Of a stretch of DNA of 64,000 nt, positions 24,108 through 32,896 are shown piece by piece. Below the pieces are notes generated by a model. The model worked only from the letters and a program-made list of their open reading frames with translations. It searched no databases and was not told the origin of the DNA. The stretch comes from Rubrivivax gelatinosus (GTDB lineage Bacteria; Pseudomonadota; Gammaproteobacteria; Burkholderiales; Burkholderiaceae_C). Each line of letters begins with the position of its first letter. Within the stretch, counting starts at the first letter, position 1. The translations under genes were made by a program, and so were the position numbers. The DNA is taken from NCBI RefSeq assembly GCF_004340905.1, contig NZ_SLXD01000011.1, positions 147,795-211,794 of the forward strand, given 5' to 3'.

Positions 24108-25115
24108 ATGAACCCCGAGACCGAACTCCCCGCCTACCCGTTCAGCGCCCTCGTCGGCCAGCCGCGGCTGCAGCAGGCGCTGCTGCTGGCCGCCGTCGAC
24201 GAGAGCCTGGGCGGCGTGCTGATCAGCGGCCCGCGCGGCACCGCCAAGTCGACCGCGGCGCGCGCGCTGGCGGCGCTGCTGCCCGGCGCGCCCTTCGTCA
24301 CGCTGCCGCTGGCGGCCAGCCTGGAGCAGCTGGTCGGCACGCTGGACGTCGAGGACGTGCTGCGCGACGGCCGGCTGCGTTTCAAGCCCGGCCTGCTGGC
24401 GCGCGCCCACGGCGGCGTGCTCTACGTCGACGAGGTCAACCTGCTGCCCGACGCGCTGGTCGACGCGCTGCTCGACGCCGCCGCCAGCGGCGTGCACACC
24501 GTCGAGCGCGACGGCATCTCCGAGCGCCACGCCTCGCGTTTCGTGCTCGTCGGCACGATGAACCCCGAGGAAGGCGAGCTGCGGCCGCAGCTGCTGGACC
24601 GTTTCGGGCTGTCGGTCGTGATCGCCAACCCGGCCGACACCGCGGCGCGCCAGGCCATCCTGCGCGCCCGCCTGGCTTTCGACCGCGACCCGCAGCGTGT
24701 GCTGGCCGAACACGCCGCGCACGACGCCGCGCTGGCGCAGGCCGTCGCCACGGCGCGGGCGCGGCTGGACACGGTCGATGTCGGCGACGCGGCGCTGGCG
24801 CGTGCCGCCGACCTGGCGCACGCCGCCGGCGTCGACGGCCTGCGTGCCGACCTCGTGATGCTGCGCGCCGCACGCGCGCTGGCGGCGCTGGACGGCCGCG
24901 ACGCCGTGCGTGTCCAGGACGTCGACGCCGTCGCCGACGACGCGCTGCTGCACCGCCGCCGCCACCCGGCACCACCGCCGGCCGTGCGCCCCGAAGCGCC
25001 ACCGCCACCGCCCGCGTCCGGCAGCGGCGGAGACGGCGACTGGGGCGCGCTGCCGCCGCAGCCGGCGGGTTTCGAGACCGCCTCGCTGCCCGGCACCTGG
25101 CGCCCAAAAGCCTAG
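24108..25115 (+). CDS. chlI: Chelatase small subunit (ChlI-like AAA+), zero-frame product
   Basis: The 335-residue AAA+ ATPase is the zero-frame product. It has Walker [11 protein letters not shown], Walker [12 protein letters not shown], sensor region [22 protein letters not shown] and a lid domain, then a Pro/Gly-rich linker. It ends at TAG 25113-25115, immediately after a slippery sequence. ChlI-type ATPases energise metal insertion as hexamers. Next to cobN, cobalt is the expected metal. No separate cobS is present. The same start also yields the longer frameshift product annotated separately. Confidence 0.9.
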   Translation: MNPETELPAYPFSALVGQPRLQQALLLAAVDESLGGVLISGPRGTAKSTAARALAALLPGAPFVTLPLAASLEQLVGTLDVEDVLRDGRLRFKPGLLARAHGGVLYVDEVNLLPDALVDALLDAAASGVHTVERDGISERHASRFVLVGTMNPEEGELRPQLLDRFGLSVVIANPADTAARQAILRARLAFDRDPQRVLAEHAAHDAALAQAVATARARLDTVDVGDAALARAADLAHAAGVDGLRADLVMLRAARALAALDGRDAVRVQDVDAVADDALLHRRRHPAPPPAVRPEAPPPPPASGSGGDGDWGALPPQPAGFETASLPGTWRPKA

Positions 25116-25774
25116 GCCGCCGCGGCCCGGGCCGGCACGCCGGCCTGCCGCGGTGGCCGCTTCCTGCACCGGGCGGCACGCTGGCCGGCGCCGCGGCGCC
25201 CGGCGCCGGCGGCGCACCCGACTGGCTGCGAACGCTGCTCGCCAAAGGCCCGCGGCCGCTGGCGCCCGAACACCTGCGCCGGCGTGCCGCCGCCACGCCG
25301 CCGCCGCGCTGCCACCTGGTGCTGCTCGACACCTCGGGCTCGATGCGCCGCGGCGGCCGGCTGGCACGCGCCAAAGGTGTTGCCGCCTGGCTGGTGGCGC
25401 AGGCCGCGCGCCACGGCGATCACCTGGGTCTGCTGGCTTTCGGCGGCGCCGGGCTGCAGTGGCTGATCGCGCCCGGCCCGGCGCGGCGCGCCGCCGCCGT
25501 GCGCCTGCCGCCGCTGGGCGGTGGCGGCGGCACGCCGCTGGCGCAGGCGCTGGCCGCCGCCGAGCCGGTGCTGCAGCGCCACCCCGGCGCCTGGCTCTGG
25601 CTGCTCAGCGACGGCCGTTGCCCCGGCGAGCCGCCAGCGCCACGCGCCGCGGCCCAGGTCGTGATCGTCGACCACGACGACGGCCCGGTGACGATCGGCC
25701 GCTGCGCCGCGTGGGCCGAGCGCTGGGGCGCGCGCTGCGTGCCAGCCCAAGGCTTCAACGGAGAACGACGATGA
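24108..25774 (+). CDS. chlD: Chelatase medium subunit (ChlI-ChlD fusion) by -1 frameshifting
   Basis: The VWA half (from about 25109) is open in the -1 frame relative to chlI, with no ATG, GTG or TTG upstream of the conserved part. The segment [20 protein letters not shown] before [10 protein letters not shown] belongs to ChlD and would be lost from an internal GTG at 25319. A -1 slip at 25103-25109 gives 334 zero-frame residues plus 221, about 555, the usual length of fused ChlD. The MIDAS motif is complete: DTSGS, the Thr in GGTPLAQAL, and Asp in LLSDG. The stop overlaps the DUF1636 start (ATGA). Confidence 0.85.
25103..25158 (+). other. -1 programmed ribosomal frameshift signal in chlI/chlD
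   Basis: The heptamer C CCA AAA (25103-25109) is in the correct X XXY YYZ phase for the chlI frame (CGC CCA AAA GCC TAG). After a 5-nt spacer (25110-25114), 25115-25126 pairs with 25147-25158 over 12 bp (11 Watson-Crick, one G-U). Inside it 25130-25135 pairs with 25140-25145 around loop CACG. The zero-frame stop lies at the hairpin base. The -1 frame continues into the VWA domain. Confidence 0.87.
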
Positions 25775-26163
25775 ACCCGATCACCGAACTGCTGGTCTGC
25801 CACACCTGCCGCCCGCCGGGCGCGCCGCGCGACGGCGTCACCGCCGGCCAGCAGCTCCTGGACGCCGTGCAGGCGCTGGCCGCCGACACGCCGGGCGCGC
25901 CGACGGTGCGCGCCGTCGCCTGCCTGTCGGCCTGCGGCCGCGGCTGCAGCGCCGCGCTGCAGGCGCCGGGCAAGTACAGCTACGTCTTCGGCGACCTGCA
26001 GGCCGATGCCGCCAGCGCCGCCGATCTGCTGGCCGCCGCGGCGCGCCACCAGGCGCTGCCGGACGGCCAGATCCCCTGGCGCGAGCGGCCCGAGGCCTTG
26101 CGCCGCGGCACGCTGGCGCGGCTGCCGCCGCCGGCGTGCGCTATTGCCGCACCGGAGATCTGA
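25771..26163 (+). CDS. DUF1636 family cysteine-rich protein
   Basis: A 130-residue protein with two cysteine clusters, [11 protein letters not shown] near the start and [10 protein letters not shown] in the middle. This is the spacing of thioredoxin-fold ferredoxin-like DUF1636 proteins. Its ATG overlaps the chlD stop, so it is the last gene of the riboswitch-controlled cobalt/corrin operon. A [2Fe-2S] cluster or metal-binding role is plausible. Its part in cobalamin synthesis is inferred only from operon position. Confidence 0.78.
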   Translation: MNPITELLVCHTCRPPGAPRDGVTAGQQLLDAVQALAADTPGAPTVRAVACLSACGRGCSAALQAPGKYSYVFGDLQADAASAADLLAAAARHQALPDGQIPWRERPEALRRGTLARLPPPACAIAAPEI

Positions 26164-26169
26164 GCGCTC

Positions 26170-26196
26170 TCAATATTTCTGTTGTCGTGCCGACAT
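26170..26196 (+). promoter_or_regulatory. Sigma-28 (FliA)-like promoter for the chemotaxis receptor
   Basis: TCAATATT (26170-26177), an 11-bp spacer and GCCGACAT (26189-26196) resemble the flagellar sigma-28 pattern TAAAGTTT-N11-GCCGATAA. The ATG of the receptor is 50 bp further. This would separate receptor expression from the cobalamin operon upstream. Confidence 0.5.
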
Positions 26197-26246
26197 CCGA
26201 CAGACGTGCCGCCCGGCCTGGGCGCGCCGTTGCCGGAGTCCGCCTG

Positions 26247-27797
26247 ATGCTTTCGTCTTTCCGCTCGAAGATCGTCGGTTTGATCGTGCTCGCCGTGGCC
26301 GGGATGTGCCTGCTGTCGGCACTGTCCTTCTGGCAGCTGCGCAACCAGCTCATCGAAGGGCGCCGCGGCGAACTGGTGTCGGCGGTGCAGTCGGCGTTCA
26401 CGATCGTCGACGCCTACCGCGCCAAGGCCGAAGCCGGCAAGATGAGCGTCGACCAGGCCAAGGCGGCCGCCGTCGACGCGCTGCGCGACTCGCGTTTCGG
26501 CCCCGAAGGCAAGGACTACTTCTACATCTGGACGCTGGACTCGGTGAACGTGCTGGTGCCCAGCAAACCCGAGTGGGCCGGCCAGCGCCTGGTCGGCAAG
26601 GTGCTCGACGCCAACGGCGTCGACGTCATCGCCGCGATGATCACCAGCCTGAAGGCCAGCCCCGACGGCAGGACCTTCGTCGAGGTCATGTTCCCCAAGC
26701 CCGGCGAGACCGTGCCGCAGGCCAAGCTGCAGTACGTGCAGCGTGTCCAGGGCTGGGACTGGATGGTCGGCTCGGGGCTGTACATGGACGGCATCGCGGC
26801 GCAGGTGCGCACCGCGGCGCTGAAGGCGCTGGCGCTCGCCGGCTCGCTGATCCTGCTGCTCGGTGCCGCGGGCTTCTGGATCGCGCGTGTCGTGCTGCGC
26901 CAGATCGGCGGCGAGCCCGAACAGGCGATGGCGGCGATGAAGTCCGTCGCCGCCGGTGACCTGACCGTGACGGTGCCGGTGTCGCATCCCGACAGCCTGA
27001 TGGCCGAACTCGACGCCACCGTGAAGTCGCTGCGCTCGACGATCGCCAGCGTGCGCGGTTCGATCGACAGCATCTCGACCGCCTCCTCGCAGATCGCCGT
27101 CGGCAGCGCCGACCTGTCGGCGCGCACCGAGCAGACCGCGTCCAACCTGCAGCAGACGGCCTCGGCGATGGAAGAGCTGACGGGCACGGTGCAGAGCACC
27201 GCCCAGTCGGCGGGCCAGGCGCACGACCTCGCCGAGCAGGCGGCCGCGTCGGCGGTCAGCGGCAGCCAGGCGGTCGGCAAGGTGGTGCAGACGATGGGCG
27301 CGATCAACGACAGCTCGCGCCGCATCGCCGACATCATCGGCACGATCGACGGCATCGCGTTCCAGACCAACATCCTGGCGCTCAACGCGGCGGTCGAGGC
27401 GGCCCGCGCCGGCGAGCAGGGCCGCGGTTTTGCCGTCGTCGCCGGCGAGGTGCGCACGCTGGCCCAGCGCAGCGCCCAGGCGGCCAAGGAGATCAAGTCG
27501 CTGATCCAGGAGTCGGTCGAGCGGGTCGACGCCGGCAGCTCGCTGGTGAGCACGGCCGGCAACGCGATGGCGGCGCTGGAGCAGAGCGTGGCGCGTGTGT
27601 CGACGACGATCTCCGAGATCACCGGCGCGGCGCACGAGCAGTCCACCGGCATCGGCGAGGTCAACAAGGCGGTGGCCGAACTCGACCGCGCGACGCAGCA
27701 GAACGCCGCGCTCGTGGAGGAGTCGGGCGCCGCGGCCGAGAGCCTGAAGGAGCAGGCGCGCCGCCTGCGTGATGCGGTCGAGGTGTTCCGCATCTGA
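26247..27797 (+). CDS. Methyl-accepting chemotaxis protein with single Cache sensor
   Basis: The start ATG at 26247 gives 516 residues. TM1 spans about 9-31, a periplasmic sCache domain about 40-185 ([20 protein letters not shown]), TM2 about 191-212, then HAMP and the signalling domain. The kinase-contact hairpin tip is recognisable ([39 protein letters not shown]). There is no C-terminal CheR/CheB pentapeptide. Small organic ligands are usual for this sensor type, but the ligand here is unknown. Confidence 0.93.
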   Translation: MLSSFRSKIVGLIVLAVAGMCLLSALSFWQLRNQLIEGRRGELVSAVQSAFTIVDAYRAKAEAGKMSVDQAKAAAVDALRDSRFGPEGKDYFYIWTLDSVNVLVPSKPEWAGQRLVGKVLDANGVDVIAAMITSLKASPDGRTFVEVMFPKPGETVPQAKLQYVQRVQGWDWMVGSGLYMDGIAAQVRTAALKALALAGSLILLLGAAGFWIARVVLRQIGGEPEQAMAAMKSVAAGDLTVTVPVSHPDSLMAELDATVKSLRSTIASVRGSIDSISTASSQIAVGSADLSARTEQTASNLQQTASAMEELTGTVQSTAQSAGQAHDLAEQAAASAVSGSQAVGKVVQTMGAINDSSRRIADIIGTIDGIAFQTNILALNAAVEAARAGEQGRGFAVVAGEVRTLAQRSAQAAKEIKSLIQESVERVDAGSSLVSTAGNAMAALEQSVARVSTTISEITGAAHEQSTGIGEVNKAVAELDRATQQNAALVEESGAAAESLKEQARRLRDAVEVFRI

Positions 27798-27894
27798 GGC
27801 CCCGGCCAGGCCGCATGGCCATCCGACGGCGGATCTGAAAGAATCGCCGCAAAACAAGAAAACGCCGGGCCACCGGCGTGCCGTCGGAGTTGTC

Positions 27895-28732
27895 TTGCAG
27901 TTGTCGTCTCCTCTCCCCGCGCCGCCGGATGCCCCGGCCCAGGGCGCAGCACTCGTCGTCGACGAGCCCACCCAGCACGAACTCACGCGTCTGTGCGCCC
28001 ACACCGCGGTGCTGCTGATGCAGCACGGCGCCGAGAGTGCGCTCGCCGAAGGCATGGCGCGGCGGCTGGGGCCGCGGCTGGGCGTCGACTCGGTGGACGT
28101 CGCGCTGATGGCCAGCGCGATCATCGTGACCACGGTGGCCGGTGGCCGCGGCGTCACCGTCGCCCAGCGCTGCGAGGACCGCGGCATCAACATGCACCTG
28201 GTCATCGAGGTGCAGCGTGCGGTGCTGGACTTCGAAGCCGGCCGCATCGACGCCGCGGCCTACCGCGAGCGCCTGCATGGCGTGCAGCCGCTGCGTTATG
28301 CGCCCTGGCTGGTCGCGCTGGCCGTCGGCGTGGCCTGTGCCGCGTTCGCGCGCCTGGCCGGTGCCGATGCCGTCAGCTGCCTCGTCGCGCTGGCGGCCAG
28401 CGGCCTGGCGATGGTCGTGCGCCTGCGCCTGGCACGCCTGCACTTCAACCCGCTGCTGAACTTCTTCGTCACCGCCTTCGTCGCGACCTCGGTCGCGGCC
28501 TGGGGCCTGGGGCCTGCGGCTGGGCATCGGCGCGCAGCCGCGCACCGCGATGGCCGCCAGCGTGCTGATGCTGGTGCCCGGTTTCCCGCTGATCAACGCC
28601 GTGTCGGACATGGTCAAGGGTTACGCGACCACCGGCATCACGCGCTGGACCGTGGCGACGATGCTGTCGGCCGCGACCTGCGGCGGCATCCTGCTGGCGA
28701 CCAGCGTCTGGAACGTCTGGGGCTGGCGATGA
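27895..28732 (+). pseudogene. ThrE-type exporter N-terminal domain, frameshifted
   Basis: The reading starts at TTG 27895 (GGAG 5 nt upstream). It encodes a ThrE-family domain (HTAVLLMQHGAESALAEGM, VDVALMASAIIVTT, then membrane helices). At 28501-28514 TGGGGCC is duplicated in tandem. Removing one 7-bp copy restores AWGLRLGIGAQPRTAMAASV leading into VLMLVPGFPLINAVSDM. As written, the last two helices are replaced by about 70 Arg/His-rich residues and the wrong frame stays open into the next gene. It is a real mutation or an assembly error. Confidence 0.75.
28501..28514 (+). repeat. 7-bp tandem duplication breaking thrE
   Basis: Two abutting copies of TGGGGCC (28501-28507, 28508-28514) are followed by TGCGG. 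One copy fewer gives a continuous ThrE reading frame. Slippage at such a repeat could in principle be reversible. Confidence 0.85.
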
Positions 28733-29202
28733 GCGGCTTCGTCCTCGATCTCGTCGCCCAGGCGCTGCTGGCGGCGGCCGCGGCGGTCGGTTTCGGCCTG
28801 TCGTTCGCGGTGCCGGCGCCGGTGCTGGCGTTCTGCGCCGCCGGCGGTGCTCTCGGGCGCGGGCTGCGCCACGCGCTCGGGCCGGCCGGCGCCGGCATGC
28901 CGCTGGAGTGGGCGACGCTGGTCGCCGCCGCCACCGTCAGCCTGCTCGCGATCTACGGCGCGCAGCGGCTGCGTGCGCACCCCAAGGCCTTCACCGTCGC
29001 GGCGATGATCCCGATGATCCCGGGCGTGCAGCTGTTCACCGCGCTGCTGGCGGTGGCGCAGATGCAGCGCCACGGCTTCAGCCCCGACCTGCTGGCCAGC
29101 GCGATCGAGTCGGGCCTGGCCGCGGCGCACGTGATCGCCGCGCTCGCCGTCGGCCTGGCGGTGCCGGGGCTGCTGTTCTACCGCCGCCGGCCGCTGATCT
29201 GA
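28729..29202 (+). CDS. ThrE_2 (DUF3815) threonine/serine exporter subunit
   Basis: A 157-residue membrane protein with four to five helices (e.g. MSGFVLDLVAQALLAAAAAV; MIPMIPGVQLFTALLAVAQM). It corresponds to the second half of ThrE-type amino-acid exporters, which in many bacteria are two genes. The ATG overlaps the TGA of the intact-frame partner (ATGA at 28729-28732). Because of the upstream 7-bp duplication it is also in frame with the start at 27895, giving a 435-residue run-on. It meets cobU end to end. Confidence 0.8.
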   Translation: MSGFVLDLVAQALLAAAAAVGFGLSFAVPAPVLAFCAAGGALGRGLRHALGPAGAGMPLEWATLVAAATVSLLAIYGAQRLRAHPKAFTVAAMIPMIPGVQLFTALLAVAQMQRHGFSPDLLASAIESGLAAAHVIAALAVGLAVPGLLFYRRRPLI

Positions 29203-29772
29203 TCAGCCCTTGACGGCCAGCGCCTGGCCGGCGACGACCAGCGTCACGCGCTCGCAGGCCGCGGCCACGGCCTGGTGCAGCCGCCCCTGCGCGTCCAGCC
29301 AGCGCCGTGTCGCGGCGTCGGCCGGCACCGGGCCGAGGCCGGTTTCGTTGCTGACCAGCACCACCGGGCCGGGCGCGGCGCGCAGGGCCGCGCACAGGCC
29401 GTCGCAGGCGGCATCGAAACCGGCGTCGTCGAGCGCCGGTGCGTCCAGGCCGACGATGGCCGGCCACAGCGAGTTCGTCAGCCACAGCGTCAGGCAGTCG
29501 ACGACCAGCAGCCGATGCGGCGCCGACTGCGTGGTGATGACCGCTGCCAGCTCGCGCGGCTCCTCGATGCAGCCGGCGCTCGCCAGCGTCGCGGCGCGGT
29601 CGGCGCGGTGGCGTTCGATGCGCACGCGCATCTCGTCGTCGCTGACGGTCGCGGTGGCGACGACGACGGCTTCGTGGCCGGGCGTCTGCAGCCACGCGGC
29701 GGCCAGGCGCTCGGCGCGGCGTGTCTTGCCGCTGCGCTGGCCGCCGAGGATCAGTTCGTGTCCAGGATGCAT
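29203..29772 (-). CDS. cobU: Adenosylcobinamide kinase/guanylyltransferase
   Basis: The 189-residue CobU (CobP) phosphorylates adenosylcobinamide and transfers GMP from GTP, giving adenosylcobinamide-GDP. It has the P-loop LILGGQRSGKTRRAE near the N-terminus, the guanylation region VVATATVSDDEMRVRIERHR with the catalytic His, and LLVVDCLTLWLTN. The start is ATG 29772. It lies 17 bp after the first cobQ copy on the minus strand. Confidence 0.94.
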   Translation of the reverse strand: MHPGHELILGGQRSGKTRRAERLAAAWLQTPGHEAVVVATATVSDDEMRVRIERHRADRAATLASAGCIEEPRELAAVITTQSAPHRLLVVDCLTLWLTNSLWPAIVGLDAPALDDAGFDAACDGLCAALRAAPGPVVLVSNETGLGPVPADAATRRWLDAQGRLHQAVAAACERVTLVVAGQALAVKG

Positions 29773-29789
29773 CGCTCGTGCTGGCCGGC

Positions 29790-31319
29790 TCAGCGCGCCA
29801 GCGCCAGCAGCGTGTCCAGGTCCAGGTCGGTCTCGAGCTGGGCGGCGTAGGCGTCGAGCAGGGCCTCGACACGGGCGTCGTAGTCCACGCCGCCGGCCAC
29901 GCCCAGCGCCGCCAGCCAGTGCCGGCGCCAGCCGTCGGCGGCGAACAGGCCGTGCAGGTAGCTGCCGGCCACGTGCCCGTCGGCCGAGACCGCGCCTTCG
30001 GCACGTTCGCCGCCGGCGCCGTCGTCCAGCCGCAGCCAGGGGCGCGCGGTCGCCGGGCCAACGCTGCGGCCCATGTGCATCTCGTAGCCGCGCACACGTT
30101 CGCCGCTGGCGCGGTCCAGCGTGTCGACGTCGAGCAATCGTTTGGCCGGCGTGATCGTCGTCTCCAGGTCGAGCAGGCCCAGCCCGGGCGTCGAGCCGGG
30201 CTCGCCTTCCAGGCCCTCGGGGTCGTGCACCGCGTGGCCCAGCATCTGCAAGCCGGCGCACAGGCCGACCACCCGGCCGCCGTGGCGCACGTGGGCGTGC
30301 AGGTCGTGTGTCCAGCCCTGGGCGTGCACGAAGGCGAGGTCGGCGCGTGTCGACTTGGAACCGGCGATGACGACGACCTGCGCCTCGCGCGGGATCGGTT
30401 CGCCCGGTTGCACCCAGCGCAGCGTGACACCGGGTTCGGCGGCCAGCGGGTCCAGGTCGTCGGCATTGGCCAGCCGCGGCGTGCGCAGCACGGCGACGAC
30501 GAGACCGCCGCCGCTTCGGCGGCGGGCCGCGGCGTCCAGCGCCAGCGAATCCTCCTGCGGCAGCCGCGCGGCGCCGTCGAACCAGCGCACCAGGCCACGC
30601 ACCGGCCAGCCGGTGGCGGCCTCGATCTGCGCCGCGGCCGGCGCGAACACCGCCGGGTCGCCGCGGAACTTGTTGACCAGCACGCCGGCCACACGCGCCC
30701 GTTCGCTCGCCGACCACAGCGTGTGGTGGCCGATGGCCGCGGCGGTGACGCCGCCGCGCGACTCGTCGCCCAGCAGCAGCACCGGCAGGTCGGCGGCTTC
30801 GGCGAGGCCCATGTTGCTGATGTCCTGCGGCCTGAGATAAGCCTCGGCGCCGCAGCCGGCGCCTTCGATCAGCACCAGGTCGGCCTGCTGCGACAGCCGC
30901 TCCAGGCTGTCGAGCACCGCCGGCAGCAGCCGGGGTTTCAGCTGCTGGTAGCCCGCCGCCGGCCAGCGCCCGAGCACGCGCCCGCGCAGCACGACCTGGG
31001 CGTCGACGTCGCTGTCGGGTTTGAGCAGCACCGGGTTCTGGTGCACCGAACGCGGCACGCCGGCGGCACGCGCCTGCAGCGCCTGGGCGCGGCCGATCTC
31101 GCCGCTGCCGCCGCCTTCGGCCTCGCCGGCCACCGCGGCGTTGTTGCTCATGTTCTGCGCCTTGAACGGCTGCACCACGAGGCCGCGGCGGGCGTAGGCG
31201 CGCGCCAGCCCGGCGACGAGCAGGCTTTTGCCGACGTCCGAGCCGGTGCCCTGCACCATCAGCCGGCGCGCGCGCCGCGGCGCGGCCGGCGCCGGGCTGA
31301 ACGGCAGCGGCGCGTTCAT
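29790..31319 (-). CDS. cobQ: Cobyric acid synthase CobQ, downstream tandem copy
   Basis: The 509-residue amidotransferase amidates four side chains of adenosylcobyrinic acid a,c-diamide using glutamine and ATP. It has an N-terminal dethiobiotin-synthase-like domain with GTGSDVGKSLLVAGL and PFKAQNMSNNAAV, and a C-terminal class I glutaminase domain with the nucleophile Cys in VVGLCAGLQMLG and the His in SYLHGLF. All key residues are kept. Its ATG at 31319 overlaps the stop of a second full-length cobQ upstream. Confidence 0.9.
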   Translation of the reverse strand: MNAPLPFSPAPAAPRRARRLMVQGTGSDVGKSLLVAGLARAYARRGLVVQPFKAQNMSNNAAVAGEAEGGGSGEIGRAQALQARAAGVPRSVHQNPVLLKPDSDVDAQVVLRGRVLGRWPAAGYQQLKPRLLPAVLDSLERLSQQADLVLIEGAGCGAEAYLRPQDISNMGLAEAADLPVLLLGDESRGGVTAAAIGHHTLWSASERARVAGVLVNKFRGDPAVFAPAAAQIEAATGWPVRGLVRWFDGAARLPQEDSLALDAAARRRSGGGLVVAVLRTPRLANADDLDPLAAEPGVTLRWVQPGEPIPREAQVVVIAGSKSTRADLAFVHAQGWTHDLHAHVRHGGRVVGLCAGLQMLGHAVHDPEGLEGEPGSTPGLGLLDLETTITPAKRLLDVDTLDRASGERVRGYEMHMGRSVGPATARPWLRLDDGAGGERAEGAVSADGHVAGSYLHGLFAADGWRRHWLAALGVAGGVDYDARVEALLDAYAAQLETDLDLDTLLALAR

Positions 31320-32896
31320 CGCGCCAGCGCCAGCAGCGCGTCCAGATCCAGCGCGCGTTCGACGTGATCGGCCAGCGCGTCCAGCGTCGCCTCGACCTGG
31401 GCCTCGTAGTCCAGCGCCGAGCGCTGGGCGCCGATGCGTTCGAGGAAGTGGCGACGGAAACCGTCGGCGGCGAACAGGCCGTGCACGTAGCTGCCCATCA
31501 CGCGGCCGTCGGCCGAGACCGCGCCTTCGGCCGTGGCGCCGCCGGCGCCGTCGTCCAGCCGCAGCCAGGGCCGCGCCAGGCCGTGGCCGGCCGTGCGGCC
31601 CATGTGCATCTCGTAGCCGCGCACGCGGCAGCCGCTGGCCAGGTCCTGGCGGTCGATTTCGACCAGGCGCTTGTCGTGCGTGATGACGGTCTCGACGTCG
31701 AGCAGGCCCAGGCCGGGTGTCTCGCCCGGCGCGCCTTCCAGGCCCTCCGGGTCGCGCACGACGCGGCCCAGCATCTGGAAGCCGGCGCACAGGCCGACGA
31801 CACGCCCGCCGCGGCGCACGTGGGCCAGGATGTCGGTGGCCCAGCCTTCGCGGTGCAGCGTCTCGAGGTCGGCGCGCGTGGTCTTGGAGCCGGGCAGCAG
31901 CACGAGGTCGGTGTCGGCCGGCAGCGCCTCGCCGGGCAGCAGCCAGTGCAGGGCGACGCCGGGCTCGGCGGCCAGCGGGTCCAGGTCGTCGAAGTTGGCG
32001 GTGCGGCCGAGCTGCGGCACGACGATCTTCACGCCGGCGCTGCCGCCGGGCAGCGCACGCTCCAGCGCCAGCGCGTCCTCGGCCGGCAGGCGTGTCGCGG
32101 CGTCGAACCATTCGACGACGCCCAGCAGCGGCCAGCCGGTGTGCTCGCTCATCACGCGGCATGCCGGCTCGTAGAGCGAGAAGTGGCCGCGGAACTTGTT
32201 GACGACGTAGCCGACGATGCGCGCGCGCTCTTCGGGCGTGTGCAGCACGTGGGTGCCGACGACGGCGGCGATGGCGCCGCCGCGGTCGTTGTCGGTGACC
32301 AGCACCACCGGCAGGTCGGCGTCCTCGGCCAGGCGCATGTTGGTGATGTCGCAGTGGCGCAGGTAGACCTCGGTGCCGGCGCCGGCGCCTTCGACGATCA
32401 CCAGGTCGGCCTCGGCGGCGACGCGGCGGTAGCTGTCCATCACCGCCGGCATCAGCAGCGGCTTGAGCTTGTGATAGTGGCGCGCCGGCCAGTTGCCCAG
32501 CGCGCGGCCGCGCAGCACCACCTGCGAGCCGACGCCGAACTGGGGTTTGAGCAGCACCGGGTTGTGGTGGATCGACGGCGGCACGCCGCAGGCGCGCGCC
32601 TGCAGCGCCTGGGCGCGGCCGATCTCGCCGCGCGGCAGGCTGCCGTCGGCATTGGGCGGCAGGTCGGAGTCGGCGCTGACGGCGGCGTTGTTGCTCATGT
32701 TCTGCGCCTTGAACGGGCGCACGGCGAGGCCGCGGCGCGCGTAGGCGCGGCACAGGCCGGCGACGAGCAGGCTCTTGCCGACGTCCGACGCGGTGCCCTG
32801 CAGCATCAGCGCACGGCCGCGCCGCGGCACGGCGGCGTCGAGCATCGGAACCTGGAGATCGGGCAGCGGCGGCGGGAGGTCGGGGACGGGCGTCAC
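31316..32896 (-). CDS. cobQ: Cobyric acid synthase CobQ, upstream tandem copy
   Basis: A 526-residue paralogue of the next gene, similar over its whole length: GTASDVGKSLLVAGL, PFKAQNMSNNAAVS, glutaminase Cys in VVGLCAGFQMLG and His in SYVHGLF. It differs by an insertion after AAVS (DSDLPPNADGSLPRG) and a longer N-terminus. The GTG at 32896 is used; ATG 32845 is an alternative and lies closer to the conserved domain. Both copies appear catalytically complete. No cobalamin riboswitch is visible in the 134 bp upstream. Confidence 0.9.
   Translation of the reverse strand: MTPVPDLPPPLPDLQVPMLDAAVPRRGRALMLQGTASDVGKSLLVAGLCRAYARRGLAVRPFKAQNMSNNAAVSADSDLPPNADGSLPRGEIGRAQALQARACGVPPSIHHNPVLLKPQFGVGSQVVLRGRALGNWPARHYHKLKPLLMPAVMDSYRRVAAEADLVIVEGAGAGTEVYLRHCDITNMRLAEDADLPVVLVTDNDRGGAIAAVVGTHVLHTPEERARIVGYVVNKFRGHFSLYEPACRVMSEHTGWPLLGVVEWFDAATRLPAEDALALERALPGGSAGVKIVVPQLGRTANFDDLDPLAAEPGVALHWLLPGEALPADTDLVLLPGSKTTRADLETLHREGWATDILAHVRRGGRVVGLCAGFQMLGRVVRDPEGLEGAPGETPGLGLLDVETVITHDKRLVEIDRQDLASGCRVRGYEMHMGRTAGHGLARPWLRLDDGAGGATAEGAVSADGRVMGSYVHGLFAADGFRRHFLERIGAQRSALDYEAQVEATLDALADHVERALDLDALLALAR

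Noticed and set aside
24108..25774. Magnesium chelatase BchI/BchD for bacteriochlorophyll synthesis
   Set aside because: The genes follow cobO-cobW-cobN directly under a cobalamin riboswitch and no bch gene is present in the window, so cobalt chelation is the better reading.
25319..25774. Stand-alone 151-residue VWA protein from GTG 25319
   Set aside because: This start lies inside the conserved VWA beta-strand and would lose the preceding ChlD-specific segment. No other start exists in frame, and the frameshift signal explains the layout better.
28615..29130. Minus-strand frames opposite thrE genes
   Set aside because: Composition is Arg/Gln-rich with no domain; the plus strand has membrane-helix patterns and ATGA coupling.
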